Positions 1 through 6,347 of a stretch of DNA of 8,925 nucleotides are shown in pieces. Location: the NCBI GenBank assembly GCA_020427625.1, contig JAGQOI010000546.1, positions 1 through 8,925 of the forward strand, written 5' to 3'. This DNA is from Phycisphaerales bacterium (GTDB lineage Bacteria > Planctomycetota > Phycisphaerae > Phycisphaerales > SM1A02). The notes beneath the pieces were generated by a model. That model was not told the origin of the DNA. It ran no database searches and saw nothing but the letters and a program-made list of their open reading frames with translations. A program made the translations under genes and the position numbers. Position 1 is the first letter of the stretch. Every line of letters starts with the position of its first letter.

Positions 1-5
1 GTCCC

Positions 6-32
6 GGGACAGTTCCCCCGGGGAACTGTCCC
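6..32. repeat. Palindromic repeat, copy A (GGGACAGTTCC family)
   Basis: This is a perfect inverted repeat with two 13-base arms (6-18 and 20-32) around a single C. The arm begins GGGACAGTTCC and the other half reads GGAACTGTCCC. The same core recurs at 172-198, 7497-7525, 7554-7576 and 7637-7667, always outside genes. It would form a strong hairpin in RNA or single-stranded DNA. Bases 1-5 (GTCCC) could be the tail of another copy cut by the window edge. The form resembles REP-type intergenic palindromes, but no cognate transposase is in the window. Confidence 0.85.
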
Positions 33-171
33 ATCCAACGCCCATCGCGCGACCGCTGATTCCGCCACCCGCGACTCGTTGGCTGCGTTCGGCGCATCGG
101 GCTCGTCGTCCAACCCCCGTCGCACCGGCGCCGACGGTCCATGGATGACGACTGCGCGGCCGACGATGGAT

Positions 172-198
172 GGGACAGTTCCCTCTGGGAACTGTCCC
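172..198. repeat. Palindromic repeat, copy B (GGGACAGTTCC family)
   Basis: This is a perfect inverted repeat with 12-base arms GGGACAGTTCCC (172-183) and GGGAACTGTCCC (187-198) and a TCT loop. It is followed by GGGAC, so bases 194-203 read GTCCCGGGAC, the same ten bases as positions 1-10. It lies in the non-coding stretch downstream of the topoisomerase VI B gene. Confidence 0.85.
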
Positions 199-243
199 GG
201 GACTTCGGGCCCGACGCTCCGCGCGGCCGACTCCGTCCACGTC

Positions 244-340
244 GTCTCTTCTTCGCCTTCTTCTCTTCGCCCTCTTCGCCTCTTCCCCTTCCGAACCCAA
301 TCCGCTTCGTCCGCTCCGTGCCCTCCGTGCCCTCCGTGGT
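244..340 (-). repeat. Pyrimidine-rich element with 9-bp tandem period
   Basis: The plus strand is almost purely C/T from about 244 to 290 and contains CTCTTCGCC twice in tandem (263-271 and 272-280). At 314-340 a second 9-mer, CTCCGTGCC, occurs in tandem three times, the last unit ending in GT. On the minus strand the block begins ACCACGGAGGGCACGGAG and continues into GAAGAGGCGAAGAG-type repeats. It starts only about ten bases after the topoisomerase VI B stop codon, so it would lie in the 3' end of that transcript. From memory, similar strings of the ACCACGGAGG(G)CACGGAG type are common in intergenic regions of planctomycetes and other bacteria and have no settled function. The rest of 1-350 holds only palindromes A and B and no convincing gene. 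Confidence 0.7.
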
Positions 341-350
341 AAACCCCGTC

Positions 351-2159
351 CTACCGCTTCTTGCGGCGTTTCCGGCGGGCGGGTTTCGACGGGGCGTCGT
401 CGCCGAAGAGGGAGTCGTCGTCGTCGTCATCGGCGCCGTTCGCGCTGATGATCGCCTGGCGTTCCTCGACGATGATGACGTCGTCGTCGGAGGCGAGGCG
501 GCCGCCGTCGTCGACGACGTGGCCGTCCTCGTCGAGCACGTGGTCGGCTTCGGCGGTGTGGCTCTGGGCCTGGGCGAGGAGGGCGTCGTAGATCGCCTGC
601 GCGTCGACGCCGTTGAGTTCGTGACAGACCTTCGAGATCTCGCCGATGTAGCGCTCGAACACGCTGCGACGTTCGGACTCGCGGCGCATCTTCTTGCGTC
701 GGCGCAGGTAGGTGCCGAGCTTGCGGCCGCACTCCTGCATCGCGAGCTTCATCTCCTTGCGGATCTCGTCGTAGTCGGCGATCGCCTCCTTCGACTCGCT
801 CGTGAACGGCACCCAGACGCTCGCCATGTGGACCATGATGACGAGCGGACCCGCCGGCGCGCCGTTGCGGGGCTGACTCAGGTTGTAGTTCCGCCAGGCC
901 GTCTCGACCGCCGCCTTGAACGAACAGCACGCCGACTGCTGGTACAGCAGCGGCACGCGGTTCGCGAAGCGGAGGATGCGGGCGGTGTCGTCACCCGACA
1001 GGGCGCCGCCGTAGGCGATGGCGACCTCGATCTGGAAGGGGTTGCCGCGATAGACCGCGGGCGGACGCGTCGCGGCGGCGAAGAACTCGGCCTTGACCTC
1101 CTTGAGCAGGCCGGCGAGCAGCGCGCGTGATCCGATCGGGACGAGACAGTCGGTCGGCGGCGCCGTGATCTTCGCGGCCTGGATCGCCTTGAACAGCGCC
1201 TCGGCCTCCTTGTGACCGACCTGCTTCACCCAGGTGCGATTCGTGAGTTTCGCGGCGGCGCAGAGTTCCTTCGCCTTCTGCGGACCGATGCGACAGAAAT
1301 CGGTCTGGAGAAAGGCGCCGAGCTGGCTCGACTCGGTGCGCTCCAGCATCTGGATGAGCGTGCCGAGCTCGATGCCCTTCGGGTGCGGCTTGATCTCCTT
1401 CGGCTCGTCCGGGAGTTCGGCGACGGCGCGGGGGAACTCGATCGTCTCGTTGAGCGGCGTCGTGTAGGTGATCCGCGCGTGCGGGTTCGCGATCGCCGTC
1501 TGCTCGAGATACTCGTCGATCGACTGGCGACCCTTCTGGTACCGGCCCTCGAGCTCGATCGTCACCTGCGTGCCGTGCCCGTCCGGAAAGAGCACGTCGT
1601 CCTCGGGATGCTCGGTGTCGCTGACGATCTCGGGCTTGTTCTTCGACGTGTCCATCTTGAGCTGGACTTCGTGCGCGGGCTTCCGGCGGCTCGTCTTGCT
1701 GATGATGAGGATCGGCTTGCCGGTCGTCATGAGACCGTACATGCCGGCCGCGGAGATGCCGATGCCCTGCTGCCCGCGGCTCATCTTCATGCGGTGGAAC
1801 TTCGACCCGTAGAGCAGTTTGCCGAAGATGTTGTCGATCTGGGCGCGGACGATGCCCGGGCCGTTGTCGCGCACGGTGATCTTGAATCGGGTCTCGCTGA
1901 TCTGGAGGACGTGCACGGCGAGGTCGGGCAGGATGCCGCCCTCTTCGCAGGCGTCGAGCGCGTTGTCGACGGCCTCCTTGATCGTCGTGAGCATGGCCTT
2001 GCGCGGGTTGTCGAACCCGAGCAGGTGTCGGTTCTTCGCGAAGAACTCGCTGACGGAGATCTCGCGCTGCTTCGACGCCATCGACTCGGCCGTCGCGCGG
2101 GTGCGCGTCTTCTTCGGCGGCGTGGACCGGGTTGTGGCGGCGGCGGCCTGCTTTGCCAT
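351..2159 (-). CDS. top6B: DNA topoisomerase VI subunit B (type IIB, ATPase subunit)
   Basis: This is the ATP-binding subunit of the type IIB topoisomerase, which with Top6A (Spo11-like) passes one DNA duplex through another to relax and decatenate DNA. With the start at 2159 it has 602 residues. The GHKL ATPase comes first: EAVDNALDA (62-70, catalytic Glu62 and Mg-binding Asn66), DNGPGI (98-103) and the glycine-rich lid SRGQQGIGISAAG (127-139). A helix-two-turn-helix region (about 256-335) and the transducer follow, with PFTSESKEAI (451-460) carrying the likely switch Lys457. The C-terminus has a six-Asp run (577-582) and a basic tail, KPARRKRRKKR. Archaeal homologues are about 530-620 residues. 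The reading frame extends upstream with ATGs at 2228 and 2516-2519, and an internal ATG lies at 2081. I chose 2159 because the family's conserved part starts near residue 33; the ribosome-binding site there is weak (GGAAG only 2 nt from ATG). No top6A is visible in the window. Confidence 0.93.
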   Translation of the reverse strand: MAKQAAAATTRSTPPKKTRTRATAESMASKQREISVSEFFAKNRHLLGFDNPRKAMLTTIKEAVDNALDACEEGGILPDLAVHVLQISETRFKITVRDNGPGIVRAQIDNIFGKLLYGSKFHRMKMSRGQQGIGISAAGMYGLMTTGKPILIISKTSRRKPAHEVQLKMDTSKNKPEIVSDTEHPEDDVLFPDGHGTQVTIELEGRYQKGRQSIDEYLEQTAIANPHARITYTTPLNETIEFPRAVAELPDEPKEIKPHPKGIELGTLIQMLERTESSQLGAFLQTDFCRIGPQKAKELCAAAKLTNRTWVKQVGHKEAEALFKAIQAAKITAPPTDCLVPIGSRALLAGLLKEVKAEFFAAATRPPAVYRGNPFQIEVAIAYGGALSGDDTARILRFANRVPLLYQQSACCSFKAAVETAWRNYNLSQPRNGAPAGPLVIMVHMASVWVPFTSESKEAIADYDEIRKEMKLAMQECGRKLGTYLRRRKKMRRESERRSVFERYIGEISKVCHELNGVDAQAIYDALLAQAQSHTAEADHVLDEDGHVVDDGGRLASDDDVIIVEERQAIISANGADDDDDDSLFGDDAPSKPARRKRRKKR

Positions 2160-2276
2160 GTCTTCCGTGGGGGCGAGGGCGGCCGGGCCCGCGGAACGGG
2201 ACCGGACACTGGTCTTCAGAACGGTCATCGTCGAAGTCCGTTTCGCGCCGGACGGCGCGGGTTCATCCGTGACGGC

Positions 2277-2299
2277 GACGTCCGGCGGAGGACGTCCGG
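2277..2299. promoter_or_regulatory. Direct repeat GACGTCCGG x2, possible operator
   Basis: GACGTCCGG occurs at 2277-2285 and again at 2291-2299, 14 bp apart start to start. The pair sits in the divergent region between the topoisomerase VI B and phosphatase genes. A weak minus-strand -10-like TAAGGT (plus-strand 2302-2307) lies just beside it, which would put the repeats at the start of a top6B transcript. Use as a protein-binding site is inferred from position only; GC-rich DNA yields such repeats by chance. Confidence 0.3.
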
Positions 2300-2382
2300 G
2301 TACCTTACACCATCGGCGAACCGGCGGCGATCGGCGAAAAAACACGGGCGTCGACCGTCGCGCCGCGACGCCCGGCCGCTCG

Positions 2383-2388
2383 TACAAT
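2383..2388 (+). promoter_or_regulatory. -10-like hexamer TACAAT, possible leaderless promoter
   Basis: TACAAT matches the sigma-70 -10 consensus at five of six positions and stands out in very GC-rich surroundings. Only six bases separate it from the ATG at 2395, so transcription starting seven or so bases downstream would begin at or next to the start codon. No -35 match is visible and no Shine-Dalgarno sequence fits between the hexamer and the ATG. Confidence 0.5.
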
Positions 2389-2394
2389 CCCGTC

Positions 2395-3078
2395 ATGCCC
2401 ACCCCTTCCCCTCGTCGCCGGTCCGGGCGCGTCCGGCTCGTTCCGCTGCTCGTCGCGTCGGTGCTCGTGATCGCCGGCGGCGCGGTGCTGTGGCACAAGG
2501 TGATCCGCGACCAGGTCATGCCGAAGAACTTCGGCGTCGTCGCGGAAGGGCAGATCTATCGCTCCGGACAGTTGACGCCCCGGATGCTCGAACAGGTGAT
2601 CGAGTCGAAGGGCATCCGGACCATCATCGCGCTGAACGGCTCGGAGACGCACGATCCGCGCATCATCGCGGAGCGGGCGGTGGTCGACGGGCGGCCGGTG
2701 ACGTGGCTGCCGTTCGGCATGTCGGGCGACGGAACCGGTGATCCCGCGGAATACGCGCGGGTGGTGCAGATCATGAACGACCCGGCGGCCCAGCCGGTGC
2801 TCGTGCACTGTGCCGCGGGCGCGCAGCGGACGAGCGTCGCGACGATCCTCTACCGGCACCTCGTGCAGGGCGAGTCGATCACGGAGGCGTATCCGGAGTC
2901 GTTCGAGTTCAAGCACGAACCCGAGGACTGGCGCCTGCTCGCGTACCTGTCGGAGGCGTTGCCGGCGATCGAACAGGCCTATCGCGAGCTGACGTCGTCC
3001 GGCGCGATGTCGCCCGGGTCGACGGGCGGCCCGTCGGACGGGTCGGCGGTCTCGACGGCGGACGGCGACGCGCCCTGA
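2395..3078 (+). CDS. Membrane-anchored dual-specificity/tyrosine-type phosphatase
   Basis: This 227-residue protein has a cysteine-based phosphatase domain. The P-loop HCAAGAQRTS (138-147) fits HCX5R, with nucleophile Cys139 and phosphate-binding Arg145. An upstream IYRSGQLTP (54-62) and an Asp in GDGTGDP (111-117, Asp112 or Asp116 as general acid) fit bacterial dual-specificity-like phosphatases. The N-terminus has an RRR-rich stretch (7-14) followed by one hydrophobic helix (about 15-33), either a membrane anchor or an uncleaved signal. The positive-inside rule would place the catalytic domain outside the cytoplasm. The substrate cannot be read from sequence. The tail (about 201-227) is rich in Gly, Ser and Pro, has low complexity, and is encoded in the region overlapping the convergent DUF3667 gene. 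The ATG at 2395 is chosen because the anchor follows it directly and a -10-like TACAAT precedes it. Confidence 0.88.
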   Translation: MPTPSPRRRSGRVRLVPLLVASVLVIAGGAVLWHKVIRDQVMPKNFGVVAEGQIYRSGQLTPRMLEQVIESKGIRTIIALNGSETHDPRIIAERAVVDGRPVTWLPFGMSGDGTGDPAEYARVVQIMNDPAAQPVLVHCAAGAQRTSVATILYRHLVQGESITEAYPESFEFKHEPEDWRLLAYLSEALPAIEQAYRELTSSGAMSPGSTGGPSDGSAVSTADGDAP

Positions 3079-3878
3079 GGCGCGCCGCCGGCGCGCATCG
3101 CCTCGCGCATGCGGGGCCCGAACAGGACGATCGCGGTGGCGCCGGCGAGCACGCCCATGACGACGACCAGCACCAACTGCGCGACGATGATGCGCCAGAG
3201 TGCCGCGAACCATCCGACGCCGTAGAAGCGCAGGGCCGCCCACGTCGTGTAGATGATCTCGATCGTCGCGATCGGCACCACCGCCTGCGGCCACTCCATG
3301 ATGCCGAAGGGCACGAGCAGGGTCAGGAACAGCGTGCGTTGTCCGAACACGAACAGCGCGAAGGCGTAGTGCTCGGCGACGTTCAGGCCGGCGCGCCGGA
3401 ACAACCCGCGCAGCAGCAGCGCGAGCACCGGCAGCGCGAAGAAGATGAACGAGTTCAGGTGACTCCGCACGAAGACCGTGATCTCCTGCACGAGAGCCTG
3501 CACCGCCGCGGCCTGCACCTCCGTCTCGCCGCCGACCTGCGTGTTGATCCGCTTCGAGAGATCGACGTCGAACCAGTTCAGCGCCACGACGTACAGGGCG
3601 GCCATGATGAGGCAGTACTTGAACGGGCTCGCGTACTGCCGACGCCGGCCCGCGACGTACTCGCGGCAGACCGTGCCGGGTCGACGCGTGAGGTCCACGA
3701 CCGTTCGCAGGAACGGCGAGTCGAGTTCGAACACGCTCTCGACGACCTGGCCGAGGATCGCGCGAAACGACAGGCGAGCGGTGGAGGACGCCTGCCCGCA
3801 GTGGGCGCAGTAGCGGCCGCCCAGCGACTGGCCGCAGGATCGACAGACGGGAAGGTCGGCGGGCGTCGGATCCGTCAC
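2979..3878 (-). CDS. DUF3667-family multi-spanning membrane protein with N-terminal zinc ribbon
   Basis: A 299-residue protein read from a GTG at 3878. Near the N-terminus it has a CxxC...CxxC zinc-ribbon pattern, CRSCGQ (12-17) and YCAHCGQ (23-29). A soluble region then contains RRPGTVCREYVAGRRRQYASP (66-85), the T/R-P...Y..G.R..Y..P signature I associate with DUF3667. About five hydrophobic segments follow (about 86-102, 143-160, 170-192, 198-216 and 226-252). The C-terminal tail is polar and Asp/Pro-rich. The function of this family is unknown; it is an inner-membrane protein. An ATG in frame at 4004 would add 42 low-complexity residues. I prefer GTG 3878 because it lies just before the zinc ribbon and has a -10-like TACCAT 7 nt upstream. 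The 3' end overlaps the phosphatase gene by 100 bp, tail to tail. Confidence 0.8.
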   Translation of the reverse strand: MTDPTPADLPVCRSCGQSLGGRYCAHCGQASSTARLSFRAILGQVVESVFELDSPFLRTVVDLTRRPGTVCREYVAGRRRQYASPFKYCLIMAALYVVALNWFDVDLSKRINTQVGGETEVQAAAVQALVQEITVFVRSHLNSFIFFALPVLALLLRGLFRRAGLNVAEHYAFALFVFGQRTLFLTLLVPFGIMEWPQAVVPIATIEIIYTTWAALRFYGVGWFAALWRIIVAQLVLVVVMGVLAGATAIVLFGPRMREAMRAGGAPQGASPSAVETADPSDGPPVDPGDIAPDDVSSR

Positions 3879-3885
3879 GCCTCGA

Positions 3886-3891
3886 ATGGTA
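3886..3891 (-). promoter_or_regulatory. -10-like hexamer TACCAT (minus strand), possible leaderless promoter
   Basis: On the minus strand TACCAT lies seven bases before the GTG at 3878. It shares T, A, A and T with the -10 consensus. The distance is the same as for TACAAT before 2395 and TACACT before 7707. It supports the GTG start and suggests an mRNA that begins at or next to the start codon. There is no visible -35 element. Confidence 0.35.
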
Positions 3892-4012
3892 TCGCGAGGA
3901 CGGCCCGCAGCAGGTCGCGTTTCGGCCGCCGCGCCCGGTCCGGCGGCGGCGGCTGGGGGTGGAATCCGTCGGCACTGCGGACCCTCGGTCTGGGATATCG
4001 TCATGCGGACCG

Positions 4013-4018
4013 TACACT
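4013..4018 (+). promoter_or_regulatory. -10-like hexamer TACACT upstream of the small membrane protein
   Basis: TACACT is identical to the hexamer before the rsmB-type gene. It lies 21 bases before the ATG at 4040 and just upstream of a GGAGGA ribosome-binding site at 4025-4030. This would give an mRNA of very short leader. The surrounding 3879-4039 interval is the divergent promoter region shared with the DUF3667 gene. No -35 match is seen. Confidence 0.35.
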
Positions 4019-4039
4019 TGGTTCGGAGGAGCGCCGGCG

Positions 4040-4390
4040 ATGCCGGGCCGGGTCGGGTCGGGAGCACGTCTCATGCAAGTCGACAAGGTCCATCACATCC
4101 GGGAGCATCTTGGTCACGTTGGTCACGACACGGGGCACGACATGGAACCCTTCACCCATCCGGCCCGACGCATCATCGGGGTCTGCAACGCGCGGATCAC
4201 GCGCCTGCTCGTCTTCCTGCTGAACGCGGCATCGCTCATCGCGACCGTCGTCGCGTGCCTCATGGCCGTCTGGCAGTACGTCGAGCCGGACGTCGCGTGG
4301 CGGGCGCTGGCGAGTCTCGGCATCCTCATGGCGGCGTCGGCGGTGTTTGTCGGGTTGAACGAGGGGTTCGGGCCCGCCATCCGTGGTTGA
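4040..4390 (+). CDS. Small two-helix membrane protein, unknown function
   Basis: A 116-residue protein that I do not recognise. The ATG at 4040 has a strong ribosome-binding site, GGAGGA (4025-4030), nine bases upstream. A second in-frame ATG at 4073 also has a good one, GGGAG (4060-4064), eight bases upstream, and would give 105 residues. The N-terminal part is polar and histidine-rich (VHHIREHLGHVGHDTGHD, 17-34: six His). Two hydrophobic segments follow, about 55-78 and 87-106. The histidine cluster could bind metal, but that is only a guess. The gene lies 72 bp upstream of the CPBP protease gene on the same strand, with a weak GC-rich inverted repeat (GGCCCG 4398-4403 / CGGGCC 4419-4424) but no T-tract between, so co-transcription is plausible. 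Confidence 0.7.
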   Translation: MPGRVGSGARLMQVDKVHHIREHLGHVGHDTGHDMEPFTHPARRIIGVCNARITRLLVFLLNAASLIATVVACLMAVWQYVEPDVAWRALASLGILMAASAVFVGLNEGFGPAIRG

Positions 4391-4462
4391 GCGCACGGGC
4401 CCGGCGGATCGCGACCGACGGGCCGCCCGGCCGGATCTCGTCACGGACACGGGTGATCGCTG

Positions 4463-5212
4463 ATGTACTGGTTCGAGATTGTCCTGCTTGTCGTGATCGG
4501 GATCGTCCTGCCGCTGCTCGGCCTGCGCGAGTTGCCGCGCATGCGCCGCCGCATCGCGGCCGGTGATCGTGATGTCCGCATCAAGGCGTATCGATCGACG
4601 ATGCTCGTGCAGTGGGGTCTCACCGCGATCACGCTCGGGTACTGGTGGACGTCGGATCGATCGTGGGCCGCGATCGGACTCGGCGCGCCGACGACGGGGC
4701 CGACGCTGTGGATCGTGGGCGCGGCGACGCTCGGCGCGGGTGCGTTCCTCGTCGGGCAGGTCCGGTCGGTGCGGCGCGATGCCGAGGTTCGCGACGCGGC
4801 TCGGGCGCAGTTGCGTCCGGTCGCCGATCTCCTGCCGCACGACGATCGTGAACTCCGTCGTTTCATGCTGCTCTCGCTGACCGCCGGAACCTGTGAGGAG
4901 GTGCTGTATCGCGGGTTCGCGATCGCCATCCTCGCGCCGCACGTGACGGTCTGGGGTGCGGTGGCGCTCGCGGCGGCGGTGTTCGCGTTCGGGCACGCCT
5001 ATCAGGGCGTGACGTCGGCGCTGAAGATCGGCGTGCTGGGCCTCGTTCTCGGCGCGATGTACGTGCTCACGGAGGCGCTCTGGCTGCCGATGCTGCTGCA
5101 CGTGGCGCTGGACGTCACGAGCGGCCAGGTCGCGGCATCGGTCCTGCGGGCCGGTGCGACGCCGGCCGGCGATGTCGAGCCGGACCCGCCCGCGGCGGGC
5201 GAGCGGGCCTGA
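4463..5212 (+). CDS. CPBP family intramembrane metalloprotease (CAAX/ABI type)
   Basis: A 249-residue integral membrane protein with the three CPBP (Abi, Rce1-like) motifs in order: EEVLYRG (145-151, catalytic Glu pair 145-146), FAFGHAYQG (174-182, His178) and HVALD (213-217). Hydrophobic segments are seen at about 4-21, 46-62, 81-99, 134-157, 162-178, 186-203 and 205-216. The family comprises membrane-embedded proteases with a glutamate active site. In bacteria the substrates are mostly unknown, and some members relate to peptide immunity or protein export. The N-terminal helix followed by a basic loop (LRELPRMRRR, 21-30) suggests the N-terminus is outside or in the membrane. GGGTGA at 4451-4456 is a plausible ribosome-binding site six bases before the ATG. 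The C-terminal 20 residues are Pro/Ala-rich and variable. Likely co-transcribed with the preceding small membrane protein. Confidence 0.88.
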   Translation: MYWFEIVLLVVIGIVLPLLGLRELPRMRRRIAAGDRDVRIKAYRSTMLVQWGLTAITLGYWWTSDRSWAAIGLGAPTTGPTLWIVGAATLGAGAFLVGQVRSVRRDAEVRDAARAQLRPVADLLPHDDRELRRFMLLSLTAGTCEEVLYRGFAIAILAPHVTVWGAVALAAAVFAFGHAYQGVTSALKIGVLGLVLGAMYVLTEALWLPMLLHVALDVTSGQVAASVLRAGATPAGDVEPDPPAAGERA

Positions 5213-5249
5213 CCGGCCGCGCGACGGGATGGCTCCGGGTGGCTTCGGC

Positions 5250-5277
5250 GGGGATCGGGGGTGGGGGTTGGTCGGGG
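5250..5277 (+). other. Putative G-quadruplex motif upstream of ndk
   Basis: Four runs of at least four G occur on the plus strand: 5250-5253, 5257-5261, 5263-5267 and 5274-5277, with loops of 3, 1 and 6 bases. This fits the strict G-quadruplex pattern. It lies in the 184-bp gap between the CPBP protease and ndk genes, about 120 bp before the ndk start. The plus strand stays G/T-rich to about 5325. The pattern is directly visible; folding and any role in ndk expression are not. Confidence 0.55.
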
Positions 5278-5396
5278 TGATTCGATCGTGGCGTCGTGGT
5301 TGGTGGGCTTGGGTGGTGGCGGAGAGCGTGTTCTGCCGGTATTCTGCCCGCCCTTTCCCCTGCTCCAGATCCGCCTGCGCGGAAGGATTCGACGCC

Positions 5397-5867
5397 ATGG
5401 AAACGACCCTGATCATCCTGAAGCCCGACGCCGTCCAGCGAGGGCTCATGGGCCGCATCGTGAGCCGCTTCGAGGACAAGGGTCTTCAGATCGTCGGCGC
5501 GAAGTTGATGCAGATCAGCCCGGAGTTGGCCGCGCGGCACTACGAGTCGCACCAGGGCAAGCCCTTCTACGCCGGTCTGGTCGCCTTCATGACATCGTCG
5601 CCGGTGCTCGTCCTGGCGGTTCGCGGCCTGGGCGCGATCGCGGTGAGCCGCAAGATGATGGGTGCGACGTTCGGATCGAAGGCGGAGCCGGGCACGATTC
5701 GCGGCGACTTCGGGGTCTCGAACTCGTTCAACCTCATTCACGGCTCGGACAGTCCGGAGGCGGCATCCCGCGAGCTCGGTCTGTTCTTCGGGTCGGGCGA
5801 GGTGGTCGACTACGATCGTCCGGGCGCGGCGTGGATCTACGACCTGTCCGGCGGCGCGCCGGAGTAG
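5397..5867 (+). CDS. ndk: Nucleoside diphosphate kinase
   Basis: This cytoplasmic enzyme transfers the gamma-phosphate of ATP to other NDPs through a phosphohistidine, balancing NTP and dNTP pools. It has 156 residues, slightly longer than the usual 140-150. Motifs are clear: TLIILKPDAVQRG (4-16, nucleotide-binding Lys9), the Kpn-loop region around 85-105 with PGTIRGDFG (98-106), and NLIHGSDS (112-119) with active-site His115. The pattern HYESHQGKPFY (48-58) fits the family. The extra length is at the C-terminus (after about 145). The start is chosen by GGAAGG at 5381-5386, ten bases before the ATG, and because homologues begin METT/MERT. A TATTCT at 5340-5345 could be a -10 element, but no -35 is evident. 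It appears to be a single-gene unit. Confidence 0.96.
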   Translation: METTLIILKPDAVQRGLMGRIVSRFEDKGLQIVGAKLMQISPELAARHYESHQGKPFYAGLVAFMTSSPVLVLAVRGLGAIAVSRKMMGATFGSKAEPGTIRGDFGVSNSFNLIHGSDSPEAASRELGLFFGSGEVVDYDRPGAAWIYDLSGGAPE

Positions 5868-5934
5868 ATTCCCGCGACCGGATCGGGGACGGGGTCGCAA
5901 GATCGCGGGTGATCGGACGTTGTGCGAAGGCAGT

Positions 5935-5953
5935 TCCTGCCGTCTTGGCAGGA
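5935..5953 (+). other. Hairpin in the ndk 3' region
   Basis: TCCTGCC (5935-5941) and GGCAGGA (5947-5953) form a perfect 7-bp stem with a five-base loop GTCTT, 68 bases after the ndk stop codon. No T-tract follows, so it is not a standard Rho-independent terminator. It could stabilise or help end the ndk transcript. Another inverted pair, CCCGCGA (5871-5877) and TCGCGGG (5903-5909), lies closer to the stop. Confidence 0.4.
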
Positions 5954-6347
5954 CCTGGCGGCGTCGTCCGACGGTCCGGATGCGTCAATCGTCGGTGAAC
6001 CGTCGTTTTCCGCACCGCGAGTGGGGATTCCGCCGATAATGATGGGATTCGGTCGTCCGGGAATCTCGGCGTCAAGGGGCCTTCTTGGCTGGAATGATTC
6101 TAAAAGCAGGAACTTTCGGGGATGAAATCCGTACGAACGGTGTTGAAATAACGGACGCTCGGCCTTGGCCGGGCGGAATCGGCCCCGAGATCGTGTGAGT
6201 TCGGGACATCCATTTCGGTTCCGAGAACGAACCCACAACGGTCGGTGCGACTCCCACGGCGGGGTTGATCGGTTCGGTTCGAGTTGGCTCCCGGGGCTTG
6301 TTGATCACTGTCGGGTCGCGTTCATTCGCGTCCCGGATCTTTCTCTC

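Noticed and set aside
1..350. Short open frames in the first 350 bases as small genes
   Set aside because: They run through palindromes and the 9-bp repeats, translate to low-complexity Ser/Arg/Pro, and lack ribosome-binding sites.
141..2741. Long plus-strand open frames opposite the topoisomerase VI B gene (141-1130 and 1212-2741)
   Set aside because: They are antisense shadows of a GC-rich gene: compositionally biased, no recognisable motifs, and no ribosome-binding site.
2305..4086. 593-codon minus-strand frame across the phosphatase and DUF3667 genes
   Set aside because: It is Arg/Ala/His-rich low-complexity sequence lying out of frame with two genes whose motifs are clear.
4463..5212. 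CPBP protease as an anti-phage or bacteriocin-immunity gene
   Set aside because: No toxin, peptide or defence gene is nearby; the family is broad and the context is housekeeping.
4001..5479. 492-codon minus-strand frame opposite the CPBP protease gene
   Set aside because: It is very Arg/Asp/His-rich with no domain, opposite a gene with all CPBP motifs.
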